Source: Ruminococcus sp.
Lineage (GTDB): Bacteria > Bacillota_A > Clostridia > Oscillospirales > Acutalibacteraceae
Assembly: GCA_017481395.1 (NCBI GenBank)
Contig: JAFUPE010000027.1
Span: 1 to 30,675 of the forward strand
Direction of reading: 5' to 3'
DNA length: 30,675 nucleotides
Shown here: one piece after another, positions 1 to 7,652 of the stretch
Layout of the letters: every line of letters starts with the position of its first letter
Position numbering within the stretch: position 1 is the first letter of the stretch
The notes under the pieces: model-generated
The model's input: only the letters and a program-made list of their open reading frames with translations
Told to the model about the DNA's origin: nothing
The model's database searches: none
Translations under genes and position numbers: made by a program

Positions 1-307
1 TATTATAAATTTCGCCACGCATCAGGTGGTAAATGTTTCTGGATATTTTGTGTGCCTTGCCTGAATATAAATCTACCACAGGGTGGCTTTCAATTCTTTT
101 AAAATTTTCGTGTGTTCCGTCAACAAACAGTATCTGGTATTTCTGAGAGTTGAGAAATTCAAGCTTTTTATTTTCATCGTCAGACTCGTCCCACAAAAAA
201 CCAAAATCACCGCAGATGATGAGGGTATCATCTTTGCTGAGTTTTTTGGCGGCTCGTGTTTTGAGACGCTTAATATCTCCGTGGGTGTCTCCTGTAATGT
301 ATATCAA
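1..307 (-). CDS. Calcineurin-like metallophosphoesterase (partial, 3' end beyond the window)
   Basis: Reading the minus strand from 307 leftwards gives 102 codons with no stop, so the gene runs off the left edge. The N-terminus carries the metallophosphoesterase motifs in order: GDTHGD (motif I), CGDFG (motif II) and DGTHEN, equivalent to the GNHE box. These bind the two metal ions of phosphoesterases and phosphodiesterases. The start is a TTG (307-305) with AAAGGGA about nine bases upstream; no ATG is available in frame. It is divergent from the D,D-carboxypeptidase gene that starts at 402. The substrate cannot be deduced from this fragment. Family assignment is secure; the TTG start is probable. 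Confidence 0.85.
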   Translation of the reverse strand, partial: MIYITGDTHGDIKRLKTRAAKKLSKDDTLIICGDFGFLWDESDDENKKLEFLNSQKYQILFVDGTHENFKRIESHPVVDLYSGKAHKISRNIYHLMRGEIYN

Positions 308-340
308 AGTTAAAATCCCTTTCAAATTTAAAATTAAACA

Positions 341-369
341 TTGAAAACAATGTCGCAATATTGTATAAT
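341..369 (+). promoter_or_regulatory. Sigma-A type promoter for the D,D-carboxypeptidase gene
   Basis: TTGAAA (341-346), a 17-base spacer and a perfect TATAAT (364-369) stand 32 bases before the ATG at 402, with a GAGAGG ribosome site between. Confidence 0.8.
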
Positions 370-401
370 CTATATAATATCACAAGAGAGGCAATTTTTC
401 T

Positions 402-1742
402 ATGAAAAAAAGAATAATTCGTATATTTTCCTATATTTGTATATTTATTTTACTTTTTGCTTGTACCATTAGTGCATCTGCCGTAAGCTACGACTATTTT
501 GCTTGGGATGAAGCCGAAGCAAAGCTTTACTCTGATACCATACTTCTTGTTAATATGGATACAGGAGTTCCTGTTTTTGAGAAAAACAGCCACGAAAGGC
601 GTTTTCCTGCTTCCTTAACCAAGATTATGACCTATATTGTAGCAGTTGAAAATATTGAAGATGTTGAGAATACAAAGGTTGAAATCAAACAGGAAGTTAT
701 TGATTTGTTAAGCGGTACCGGCAGTTCAATGTCGGGTCTTGACTATAAAATAGGAGAAAAAGTTAAGGCTATAGACCTTTTATATTGTCTTATGGTTTCC
801 TCAGGTAACGACGCCGCTTTAGTGCTTGCCGATTATATCGGCGGCGGAGATATCGACCTTTTCGTTAAAGCTATGAATGATAAGGCAAAAGAGCTTAACT
901 TAGAGGATACTAATTTTGTTAATCCGCACGGTCTTCACGACCCTAACCACTACTCAACAGCTTATGACATTTATACAATGGCATCCTATGCTTTAACTCT
1001 TCCTTATTTCTCGGAAATTACCGATACCGCTACATATTATTGCGAGGGCGACGATTATCCCTTGGTAACCACCAACTACCTTATTGACGAAAACCGCGGC
1101 GGTGAGTATTACTACACCTATGCGAAGGGAATTAAAACAGGTACTACGGATGAAGCAGGAAGATGTATTGCTACAACCGCTGTTGCCGATGGTTACGCTT
1201 ATATGTGTATTTGTATGGGTGCTCCTTATGACGATTCGGGTATTAACGGAGCTATGAAAGATGCCCGTAGCTTAATGCGGTGGGCTCTTCTTGAGCTTGA
1301 ATTTACACGTCTTGTAAGTGTAGATACCCCTGTGTGCGAAGTTGATATTAACTTCTCTGCAGGTGATGAGTCTATTCATCTTTATCCCGATAAAAATGTT
1401 AACAGCATTCTTCCCAAAAACTATAAAACCGAAGACGTAGAAATTAACCCCAACGCACCTCTCACTTATGATGCTCCTGTCAAAAAGGGCGACGTAATCG
1501 GTACAGCTTCCGTTTATTATCAGAATGAGCTTGTGCAGAACGTTAACCTTATTGCAACTGAGGATGTTGCAAAAAGCGACGTAGCGTATACGATGCACAT
1601 TTTAAAGAATATACTTCTTTCTTGGCAGTTCTGGGTTGCGCTGATTGTGGCGGTTATTCTTCTGGTGGTTTATTTTGCTCTTTTAAGCAATGTACGCCAA
1701 AAGAAAAAGCAGCGTCGTGTAAAGCGACACCGCAGAATGTAA
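402..1742 (+). CDS. D-alanyl-D-alanine carboxypeptidase (low-molecular-weight PBP, peptidase S11)
   Basis: Likely trims the terminal D-Ala from peptidoglycan stem peptides at the outer face of the membrane. The 446-residue product has an N-terminal signal segment (about 5-27). It has all three serine-transpeptidase motifs: SLTK (S71, K74), SGN (134-136) and KTG (245-247). A transmembrane helix at about 409-430 and a very basic tail (last 16 residues) would anchor the C-terminus, where many DacA/DacF relatives use an amphipathic helix. Length is normal for the family. It has its own promoter and is followed by a hairpin terminator, so it is probably monocistronic. Which Dac paralogue it is (DacA, DacB or DacF) cannot be settled here. 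Confidence 0.95.
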   Translation: MKKRIIRIFSYICIFILLFACTISASAVSYDYFAWDEAEAKLYSDTILLVNMDTGVPVFEKNSHERRFPASLTKIMTYIVAVENIEDVENTKVEIKQEVIDLLSGTGSSMSGLDYKIGEKVKAIDLLYCLMVSSGNDAALVLADYIGGGDIDLFVKAMNDKAKELNLEDTNFVNPHGLHDPNHYSTAYDIYTMASYALTLPYFSEITDTATYYCEGDDYPLVTTNYLIDENRGGEYYYTYAKGIKTGTTDEAGRCIATTAVADGYAYMCICMGAPYDDSGINGAMKDARSLMRWALLELEFTRLVSVDTPVCEVDINFSAGDESIHLYPDKNVNSILPKNYKTEDVEINPNAPLTYDAPVKKGDVIGTASVYYQNELVQNVNLIATEDVAKSDVAYTMHILKNILLSWQFWVALIVAVILLVVYFALLSNVRQKKKQRRVKRHRRM

Positions 1743-1754
1743 GTCTGAAATATT

Positions 1755-1787
1755 AAGCTCTTCTTTCTTAGAGGAGCTTTTACTTTA
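1755..1787 (+). terminator. Rho-independent terminator after the D,D-carboxypeptidase gene
   Basis: Stem AAGCTCTTC / GAGGAGCTT (one G-T wobble) around a seven-base loop, followed by a T-rich run. It overlaps the 3' end of the opposing gene. Confidence 0.7.
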
Positions 1788-2397
1788 TCTCAAAATAGGG
1801 TAAATACCACGTTAAGGCTTCTGTACAGCTCATCCCGTTTTTGCAAAGATAATCAATTCCTTTCATGCTGATTCCTTCAGGATAATCTTTGTTAAACACA
1901 AAATCTTTATGTAAACAGTCCCAAGGCGAAGCTACAGCCTTAATATAAGGATATTCCTCACTGGTTTTGGTGTAACCTTTTGAGAGCGATGCCGTGGGAA
2001 TGTAAACGAGTTCATCTTGGTAACTTATCTCAACATCCAGCGACTCATACAACTTGCGAGCCTTAGCGTATAAGTCTTTGTCAATTTCATCAGATACTAT
2101 ATGATTTATCTGCTTTTCGCTCTTTTGGCAGAATTTTAAATTATTATCTGCTATCAGCAATGCAGACTTTATTCCTTCGTCACAAAAATCCTTTTCAATA
2201 AGACTTAAGGCGAGGGAAATCACATCATCAGAATTAACGTTTCTTTCCGATATGCTTACTGCAGTTGTTTTTTCTTCGGCATTGTTTGCATTGATATTAC
2301 CCTCACCATTTATTAATAAAGCCAAAATAGGGCATAGTGATAAAACAATAAGCAGTATAATGCAATATGTTAACGCTTTCCTCACATAATTCACCAA
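1780..2397 (-). CDS. Short, divergent SpoIID-like protein
   Basis: 205 residues. A transmembrane or signal helix lies at about 9-30. The rest resembles a shortened SpoIID/LytB domain, the lytic transglycosylase that digests peptidoglycan during spore engulfment. Visible matches are a helix EGIKSALLIAD (74-84) equivalent to the family's EALKAQAVAAR, the segment EEYPYIKAVASPWD (147-160) equivalent to the family's PYLRSV-SPWD box, and a C-terminus GISMKGIDYLCKNGM...YLPYFEI equivalent to GVGMSQWGA...HYYPGTEI. Between SPWD and GISM there are only about 15 residues, where I recall full-length SpoIID having roughly 100. Glu68 is a candidate for the catalytic Glu, by a gapped alignment made by eye. 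It has a GGTGAATT ribosome site and is divergent from the gene at 2541. Function inferred; it may be non-catalytic. Confidence 0.6.
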   Translation of the reverse strand: MVNYVRKALTYCIILLIVLSLCPILALLINGEGNINANNAEEKTTAVSISERNVNSDDVISLALSLIEKDFCDEGIKSALLIADNNLKFCQKSEKQINHIVSDEIDKDLYAKARKLYESLDVEISYQDELVYIPTASLSKGYTKTSEEYPYIKAVASPWDCLHKDFVFNKDYPEGISMKGIDYLCKNGMSCTEALTWYLPYFEIK

Positions 2398-2436
2398 TTC
2401 TTTACTTTAAATTTATTTTCTTACAACTCTTTCACC

Positions 2437-2465
2437 TTGACAAGGCACAAGGTTTGGTCTACAAT
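2437..2465 (+). promoter_or_regulatory. Sigma-A type promoter for the eight-helix membrane protein
   Basis: Perfect TTGACA (2437-2442), 17-base spacer, TACAAT (2460-2465). The -35 lies in the palindrome CCTTGACAAGG, whose other strand offers TTGTCA for the divergent gene. Confidence 0.8.
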
Positions 2466-2540
2466 AGTAGCTGTAAAAGAATTGCTCTAAAGAATATTTA
2501 TTTAACTCTGTTTATTTTTATTACAGAAAAGGAGCCTTAA

Positions 2541-3944
2541 ATGAAAGCTATAATAAATTGGATTATTTTAATCCCTGTACTCATTCTTACAGTTGGCGTT
2601 GAGCTTTTTACAGCTTTAAACCCCACCGGTGCCCAAAGCTTTTTCGGCATGGATGCAAACGGTATTTCTAAGATTATTCTTATTGCTATCGTTGTACTTT
2701 TTGCGTTGTTTTTCTTGCTCTCAATTTTTGACAGAAAAACTTCGCCTGTTCATATCTTAAGGCATAATTACGTTGCCGGTGTGTCTGCGGTAATTGCAGC
2801 TTTTTCACTTGCCGGTAATACTGCCGCAACAGTAGCAGAAAGCTTCAGGGGCAGCCCCTTGGGTGCTATGGATGTTGTTTTGGTTGTTGTATCTGCTTTT
2901 GCGGCAATTGCACTTCTGCTTGTTGGTATTAACCATTGCACAGCCTCCAACACAAAAACCAATATGTCGCTTTTGTATCTTGCGGTTCCTTTGTGGTGTG
3001 CAGCTCATCTTTTATCAAGGTTTATGAGCCATACGGCGGAGCCTGTTGCTATGGCAGAGACTATGGACCTTGTAATGTACGTATTCCTTGCAATATTCTT
3101 TATGTATGCAATGATGGTTGTTTCTCTTATTAACGGAAAAAATCCTGTTAAAGCTACTATTTACTGGGGTGCTCCTGCTGCGGTAGCCGCTCTTGTGTAT
3201 TCGGTTTCAGTAATTGGCAGCGTTATGAATACCGAAGGTTCAGGAATGTTTGATTATCTCGATGCTGTTACCTGTGGTTTCTTAGGTGTTTATGTTCTCG
3301 CTTTTGTAGCAGAGCTTAGCTTTATGGCTAAAACCAAAGACGAGCAGTATGTTCCCCAACCCGAAACCGACGAGCTTGCTGAAGAAGAGGAAACAGAAGA
3401 TCAAACAACTGTTGTATCAGAAAGCATAGAAGCTGAGGTTGCTGAATCTGAGGCAATTGAGGAGGAAATTAATCAATCCACTAAGAAATATTTTGATGAT
3501 ATTTCAAGTGTTGAATCTGAAATCGTAGAGCCCCAAGAGGTTGTACCTGTTACTGAAGAGGTTAAAAAAGAAGTTCCTGTGCGTGATTACGGCAGTTATT
3601 TTGAAGACACAGAGGAGACAAATAACATGTATATTGAAAGCGATAATATTGCTGTTAATACTACAAAAAATATACCTGTAGATAAAACCAAGTATCCGAC
3701 TACCGGTGAAAAAACAAACCACCAGTTTGCTGTCCGTGATGAATACGTTGTGGGGATTAACGAAGTGACTGACAACACCAGCTACTCATCATCTTCTGCT
3801 GATGATGCTGACTTGATTATAAGCAATACTGGCTCAGAAACCCCTGAGCAGCTTGAAAAAGCTAAAGATAATTATGAGGCCCGCCTTGATGAGATAGACC
3901 GTCTCATTATCAGTATTCAGGGCGGAGATAAAGATAAGAAATAA
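2541..3944 (+). CDS. Eight-helix membrane protein with a long acidic C-terminal tail, function unknown
   Basis: I do not recognise a family. The 467-residue product has about eight hydrophobic helices (roughly 4-26, 42-62, 77-98, 108-131, 142-160, 173-197, 206-227, 238-262). A soluble tail of about 200 residues follows, very rich in Glu and Asp with many Val/Ser/Thr. The tail ends in a short charged helix (EQLEKAKDNYEARLDEIDR) that could form a coiled coil. By the positive-inside rule the tail is probably cytoplasmic. Start ATG with AAAAGGAG seven bases upstream. It has its own promoter and its own terminator, so it is a single-gene unit between envelope genes. An envelope or cell-division scaffold role is only a guess from tail and context. 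Confidence 0.75.
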   Translation: MKAIINWIILIPVLILTVGVELFTALNPTGAQSFFGMDANGISKIILIAIVVLFALFFLLSIFDRKTSPVHILRHNYVAGVSAVIAAFSLAGNTAATVAESFRGSPLGAMDVVLVVVSAFAAIALLLVGINHCTASNTKTNMSLLYLAVPLWCAAHLLSRFMSHTAEPVAMAETMDLVMYVFLAIFFMYAMMVVSLINGKNPVKATIYWGAPAAVAALVYSVSVIGSVMNTEGSGMFDYLDAVTCGFLGVYVLAFVAELSFMAKTKDEQYVPQPETDELAEEEETEDQTTVVSESIEAEVAESEAIEEEINQSTKKYFDDISSVESEIVEPQEVVPVTEEVKKEVPVRDYGSYFEDTEETNNMYIESDNIAVNTTKNIPVDKTKYPTTGEKTNHQFAVRDEYVVGINEVTDNTSYSSSSADDADLIISNTGSETPEQLEKAKDNYEARLDEIDRLIISIQGGDKDKK

Positions 3945-3947
3945 TTT

Positions 3948-3976
3948 AAAGAGGCGGTTTTCCGCCTCTTTTTCTT
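3948..3976 (+). terminator. Strong rho-independent terminator
   Basis: Perfect ten-base stem AAAGAGGCGG / CCGCCTCTTT with a TTTT loop and a T run. It ends about a dozen bases before the start of the next gene. Confidence 0.9.
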
Positions 3977-3987
3977 TGGTGATTACT

Positions 3988-5388
3988 GTGAAGAAGTTTT
4001 TAGTATTTGTTTTAGTCTTTATTTTAGCACTTTGTCCTGTGTATGTAATGTCTTCTGTGGCAGCAGGCGACTTTGTGGTTGAGGATGGCGTGCTCCTGTC
4101 TTTTACAGGCCTTACTACTACCGTCACTATTCCCGATGATGTTTATTATATTGCTGACGGTGCATTTAAGGAAAATGTCCGCATCAATAAGCTTAATCTT
4201 CATGACGGAGTAACTGCAGTGGGAAACGAAGCTTTCTATGGCTGTACTTCTTTAAAAGAAGTTAACGGCGGCGAATCGGTAGATTATGTGGGTGCTTATG
4301 CTTTTTACGGTACTCCTTATTTCAATAATGCGGCTTCAGAGCTTGCAGCTTTGGGTTCGGTTGTATTGGGTGGAACCACAGCTTCAGCTTTAGAAATACC
4401 CGAAAACATAACAATGATTGCTCCTTATGCTTTTGCCGAGAACACAGTCATCGAGTCTTTAATAACTTATGACTCGTTAAGCGTAATCGGCGAGGGAGCT
4501 TTTTACAGATGTAATAACTTATCAACTGTTAACGTAAGCAGTAACCTTTCTTATATTGGCTCCCTTGCTTTTAGCGGCACAAAGTTTGTTGCTGACAGTG
4601 AAGATGAGTTCGTTGTGTTGGGCGATGGGTGTTTGGTTGGTTATAAGGGCTCGGATTCCTCAGTAACTGTTCCTGACAGCGTTAAACATATTACAGGCGG
4701 TGCTTTTTATTCCAACACCCATATTACAGAGGTTAACGTGCCTGATGGGGTTGCTTCAATTGGTGAACGTGCTTTTATGAATTGCACAAAGCTTGCAGAG
4801 GTAAGCTTACCTGAGAGCCTTATTATGATAGATAAAGAAGCATTTGCCCGCTGCAAAGCTCTAAAAACCATAACTGTGCCTGCAAGTGTGCAGCTTATGG
4901 GTGAAAGCGTATTCTTTGGTTGTAATTCTCTTGAAAATGCAAAGCTCCTATGCGATTTGGATATTCCGAGAGGTATTTTTGCTAATTGTACAAGTCTTGC
5001 TTACGCAACTATTTCTCAGAAAACTACAGAAATTGGCGATAGTGCGTTTCTTAACTGTACGTCTCTTACTGACCTTTCTGTAAGCGATACGGTAAAAACT
5101 ATTGCACCAAGTGCCTTTCAGGGGGCAGAAAAACTTACGGTTTCTTGCAACAAGGCTTCTTTTGCATTTGAGTTTTGTAGTGAAAATGGTATAAACGTTC
5201 AGCAATGCGGTGATGCTAACTTGGACGGCAAGGTTAATATACGAGATGCAACCTATATTCAGAAGCACGTTGCAAGTATCGTTACTATGAATGAGCTTGA
5301 AGCCTTGAGGGCAGAAGTTAACTTTGACGGTAAAATTAACGTCAGAGACGCAACCTATATCCAAAAATTATTGGCAGGATTAATTTAA
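3988..5388 (+). CDS. Secreted BspA-type leucine-rich-repeat protein with C-terminal type I dockerin
   Basis: About 466 residues. A signal peptide (about 1-26, MKKFLVFVL..., ending SSVAA) leads into a run of LRR_5/BspA repeats of the pattern I-x-x-x-A-F-x-x-C-x-x-L, spanning most of the chain. The last 60 residues (407-466) are a dockerin with two calcium-loop repeats, DANLDGKVNIRD and EVNFDGKINVRD, each followed by ATYIQK. Position 1 of the second loop is Glu instead of Asp. Dockerins dock proteins onto cohesin modules of a scaffoldin, so this is likely a cell-surface or complex-bound adhesion or substrate-binding protein. I chose GTG 3988 because GGTGATT precedes it at three bases and it gives a clean signal peptide; TTG 3976 and GTG 3979 lack a ribosome site. 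No promoter seen between it and the upstream terminator. Confidence 0.88.
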   Translation: MKKFLVFVLVFILALCPVYVMSSVAAGDFVVEDGVLLSFTGLTTTVTIPDDVYYIADGAFKENVRINKLNLHDGVTAVGNEAFYGCTSLKEVNGGESVDYVGAYAFYGTPYFNNAASELAALGSVVLGGTTASALEIPENITMIAPYAFAENTVIESLITYDSLSVIGEGAFYRCNNLSTVNVSSNLSYIGSLAFSGTKFVADSEDEFVVLGDGCLVGYKGSDSSVTVPDSVKHITGGAFYSNTHITEVNVPDGVASIGERAFMNCTKLAEVSLPESLIMIDKEAFARCKALKTITVPASVQLMGESVFFGCNSLENAKLLCDLDIPRGIFANCTSLAYATISQKTTEIGDSAFLNCTSLTDLSVSDTVKTIAPSAFQGAEKLTVSCNKASFAFEFCSENGINVQQCGDANLDGKVNIRDATYIQKHVASIVTMNELEALRAEVNFDGKINVRDATYIQKLLAGLI

Positions 5389-5394
5389 AAGCTG

Positions 5395-5422
5395 TTGACT
5401 TTTAATTTTAGCGTGATATAAT
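5395..5422 (+). promoter_or_regulatory. Promoter of the thrS T-box transcript
   Basis: TTGACT (5395-5400), 16-base spacer, TATAAT (5417-5422) with an upstream TG giving an extended -10 (TGATATAAT). It begins six bases after the stop of the preceding gene. Confidence 0.8.
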
Positions 5423-5430
5423 AACTTAAG

Positions 5431-5675
5431 AAAATCGTTGATGGGGACAACACCCTTATAAACTGCTCACAAGAGAGTTTGCCTCTTAGCTGAAATGGCA
5501 GATTGAGCAAGAATTTCGGTTACCACCCCTGAGTCTGTGCAGGAAATGGCACGGCGGCTAAGCTCCGTTACAGCTTTTAGAGGGCAGTAAATCAACTGCC
5601 GAAGTTGGGTGGAACCACGTTGTATTTTACACCGTCCCGATTATTCCTTATGGGAATTATCGGGCGGTTTTTTAT
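5431..5675 (+). promoter_or_regulatory. T-box riboswitch (threonyl-tRNA responsive) controlling thrS
   Basis: The T-box sequence TGGGTGGAACCACG is at 5606-5619. A GC-rich terminator hairpin (5632-5667) with a long T run follows. Stem I is closed by GGGG (5443-5446) with CCCC (5526-5529), and the AGAGAG-type distal elements lie between. Just inside the closing helix the sequence reads ACC (5522-5524) followed by A. ACC is a Thr codon and the natural candidate for the specifier, in keeping with the thrS gene downstream. A small hairpin GGCAGT/ACTGCC (5583-5600) fits stem III. Uncharged tRNA-Thr would stabilise the antiterminator and allow thrS expression. Confidence 0.95.
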
Positions 5676-5696
5676 TTTATTGAAAGGATGATTAAG

Positions 5697-7640
5697 ATGA
5701 TTAAAGTTGAACTTAAAGGCGGCGTAATTAATGAGTACGCAGAGGGTACAACTGCCGCTGAAATCGCCAAAGGCCTTGGTGCAGGTCTTTACAAAGCATG
5801 TTGTGCTTGCAAAATTGACGGAGTTGTGTGTGACCTTCGCACACCTTTAAATACTGACGCTAAACTTGAGCTTCTTACATTTGATGATGAAGAGGGCAAG
5901 GCTGCTTTCTGGCACACATGCTCCCATGTGCTTGCTCAGGCTGTTAAGCGTCTATATCCCAATGCAAAATTAGGTGTTGGCCCTTCTATCGAAAACGGCT
6001 TCTTCTACGATTTTGAGGTTGATAAAGCTTTTTCTCCTGAGGATTTAGAGAAGATTAAGGCTGAAATGAAGAAGATAGTTAAAGAGGGTATTGAGCTTGA
6101 GCGTTACGAGCTTGATGCTGAGGCCGCTGTTAAGATGCTCACAGAAATGGGCGAAGACTATAAAGTAGAGCTTGCAAAAGAGCATATCGAAAAGGGCGAT
6201 AAGCTTACGTTCTACAAGCAGGGCGACTTTACTGACCTTTGTGCAGGTCCTCACCTTATGTCTGTTGCAGCTCTAAAGGCTATCGAGCTTACAAACTGCA
6301 CAGGTGCTTACTGGAGAGGTAACGCAGAAAACGCTCAGATGTGCCGTGTTTACGGTATTGCTTTCCCTAAGGCTTCTCAGCTTGAAGAGTATCTCCAGAT
6401 GGTAGAGCAGGCTCGCCTTCGCGATCATAATAAGCTTGGCCGTGAGCTCGAGCTTTTCACAACAAGTGAAGTTATCGGTCAGGGCCTTCCAATTCTTCTT
6501 CCTAAGGGTGCAAGAATCATCCAGCTTCTTCAGCGTTTTGTTGAGGATGAAGAGCAGAAGAGAGGCTGGCTCTTAACAAAAACTCCCTATATGGCAAAGT
6601 CTGACCTTTACAAAATCAGCGGTCACTGGGACCATTATAAAGACGGTATGTTTGTTTTAGGCGATGAGGAAAAGGATAAGGAAGTTTTCGCACTTCGTCC
6701 TATGACTTGTCCCTTCCAGTATCAGGCTTACCTTAACCGCGGTCGTTCTTACAGAGACCTGCCCTTAAGATACAATGAAACCTCCACACTCTTCAGAAAC
6801 GAAGCCAGCGGTGAGATGCACGGTCTAATCCGTGTTCGTCAGTTTACTATTTCCGAGGGTCATCTTATGTGTACTCCTGAGCAGTTAGAGGATGAGTTCA
6901 AGGGTTGCCTTGAGCTTGCTGTGTATATGCTCAAAACTCTCGGCCTTTATGAGGACGTTTCTTTCCGTTTCTCTCAGTGGGATCCTGCTGATAACGAAAA
7001 GTACATTGGTACTCCCGAACAGTGGGATGAAGCTCAGGGTATTATGGGTAAAATCCTCGACAACCTCGGTCTTAACTACAAAATCGGTATCGGTGAAGCA
7101 GCATTCTACGGCCCTAAGCTTGATATCCAGATTAAGAACGTATGGGGCAAAGAGGATACTCTCATTACAATTCAGGTGGACCAGCTTCTTGCTGAGCAGT
7201 TCGGTATGGTATACGTTGATAAGGACGGCTCAAAGAAGAACCCCTACATTATCCACAGAACTTCAATCGGTTGCTACGAGCGTACACTTGCACTTCTTAT
7301 CGAAAAGTACGCAGGTGCATTCCCAATGTGGCTTGCACCTATTCAGGTTAAGCTTCTTCCCATTGCTGACAGACATCTTGACTACGTTTATGACGTTAAG
7401 AAGGCACTTGAGGCTAAGGGTATGCGCGTAGAGGTAGACGACAGAAGCGAAAAAATCGGCTATAAAATCCGCGAAGCTCAGCTTGAAAAGGTTCCTTATA
7501 TGCTTATTATCGGTGATAAGGATATTGAGGGTAATACTGTTTCAGTTCGTTCAAGAAAACAGGGTGACCTTGGTGCAATGAGCGTTGAGGATTTCATTGC
7601 AAGAGCCGTGGAGGAAATTGAAACAAAGGTTATTAACTGA
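5697..7640 (+). CDS. thrS: Threonine--tRNA ligase
   Basis: Charges tRNA-Thr with threonine in the cytoplasm. The 647-residue chain has a TGS domain (1-60), the editing domain with HxxxH (His73, His77) and Cys182, the class II core with FRNEASGEMHG (motif 2) and an anticodon-binding C-terminus. The editing residues fall at exactly the E. coli numbers when translation starts at ATG 5697. The AAAGGA at 5683-5688 is also correctly spaced for that ATG and too close for the ATG at 5688, so I prefer 5697. Zinc-ligand Cys and His residues (MTCPF, HGLIRVRQF, IHRTSIG) are present. Controlled by the T-box leader. The VanY-like gene starts 12 bases downstream, so the two may be cotranscribed. Confidence 0.98.
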   Translation: MIKVELKGGVINEYAEGTTAAEIAKGLGAGLYKACCACKIDGVVCDLRTPLNTDAKLELLTFDDEEGKAAFWHTCSHVLAQAVKRLYPNAKLGVGPSIENGFFYDFEVDKAFSPEDLEKIKAEMKKIVKEGIELERYELDAEAAVKMLTEMGEDYKVELAKEHIEKGDKLTFYKQGDFTDLCAGPHLMSVAALKAIELTNCTGAYWRGNAENAQMCRVYGIAFPKASQLEEYLQMVEQARLRDHNKLGRELELFTTSEVIGQGLPILLPKGARIIQLLQRFVEDEEQKRGWLLTKTPYMAKSDLYKISGHWDHYKDGMFVLGDEEKDKEVFALRPMTCPFQYQAYLNRGRSYRDLPLRYNETSTLFRNEASGEMHGLIRVRQFTISEGHLMCTPEQLEDEFKGCLELAVYMLKTLGLYEDVSFRFSQWDPADNEKYIGTPEQWDEAQGIMGKILDNLGLNYKIGIGEAAFYGPKLDIQIKNVWGKEDTLITIQVDQLLAEQFGMVYVDKDGSKKNPYIIHRTSIGCYERTLALLIEKYAGAFPMWLAPIQVKLLPIADRHLDYVYDVKKALEAKGMRVEVDDRSEKIGYKIREAQLEKVPYMLIIGDKDIEGNTVSVRSRKQGDLGAMSVEDFIARAVEEIETKVIN

Positions 7641-7652
7641 TAGGAGAGTTTA

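Noticed and set aside
83..344. Two short plus-strand open frames at the left edge
   Set aside because: They lie opposite the metallophosphoesterase frame, which has clear catalytic motifs; no ribosome site or recognisable product.
3976..3987. TTG 3976 or GTG 3979 as start of the leucine-rich-repeat protein
   Set aside because: Neither has a ribosome site; GTG 3988 has GGTGATT and yields a normal signal peptide.
4948..5364. 138-codon minus-strand frame opposite the dockerin region
   Set aside because: It arises from the repeated dockerin and repeat codons on the plus strand; no signal for expression.
6892..7431. 179-codon open frame inside thrS in another frame
   Set aside because: thrS is complete and well conserved here; the alternative product is low-complexity Ser/Leu-rich and unsupported.
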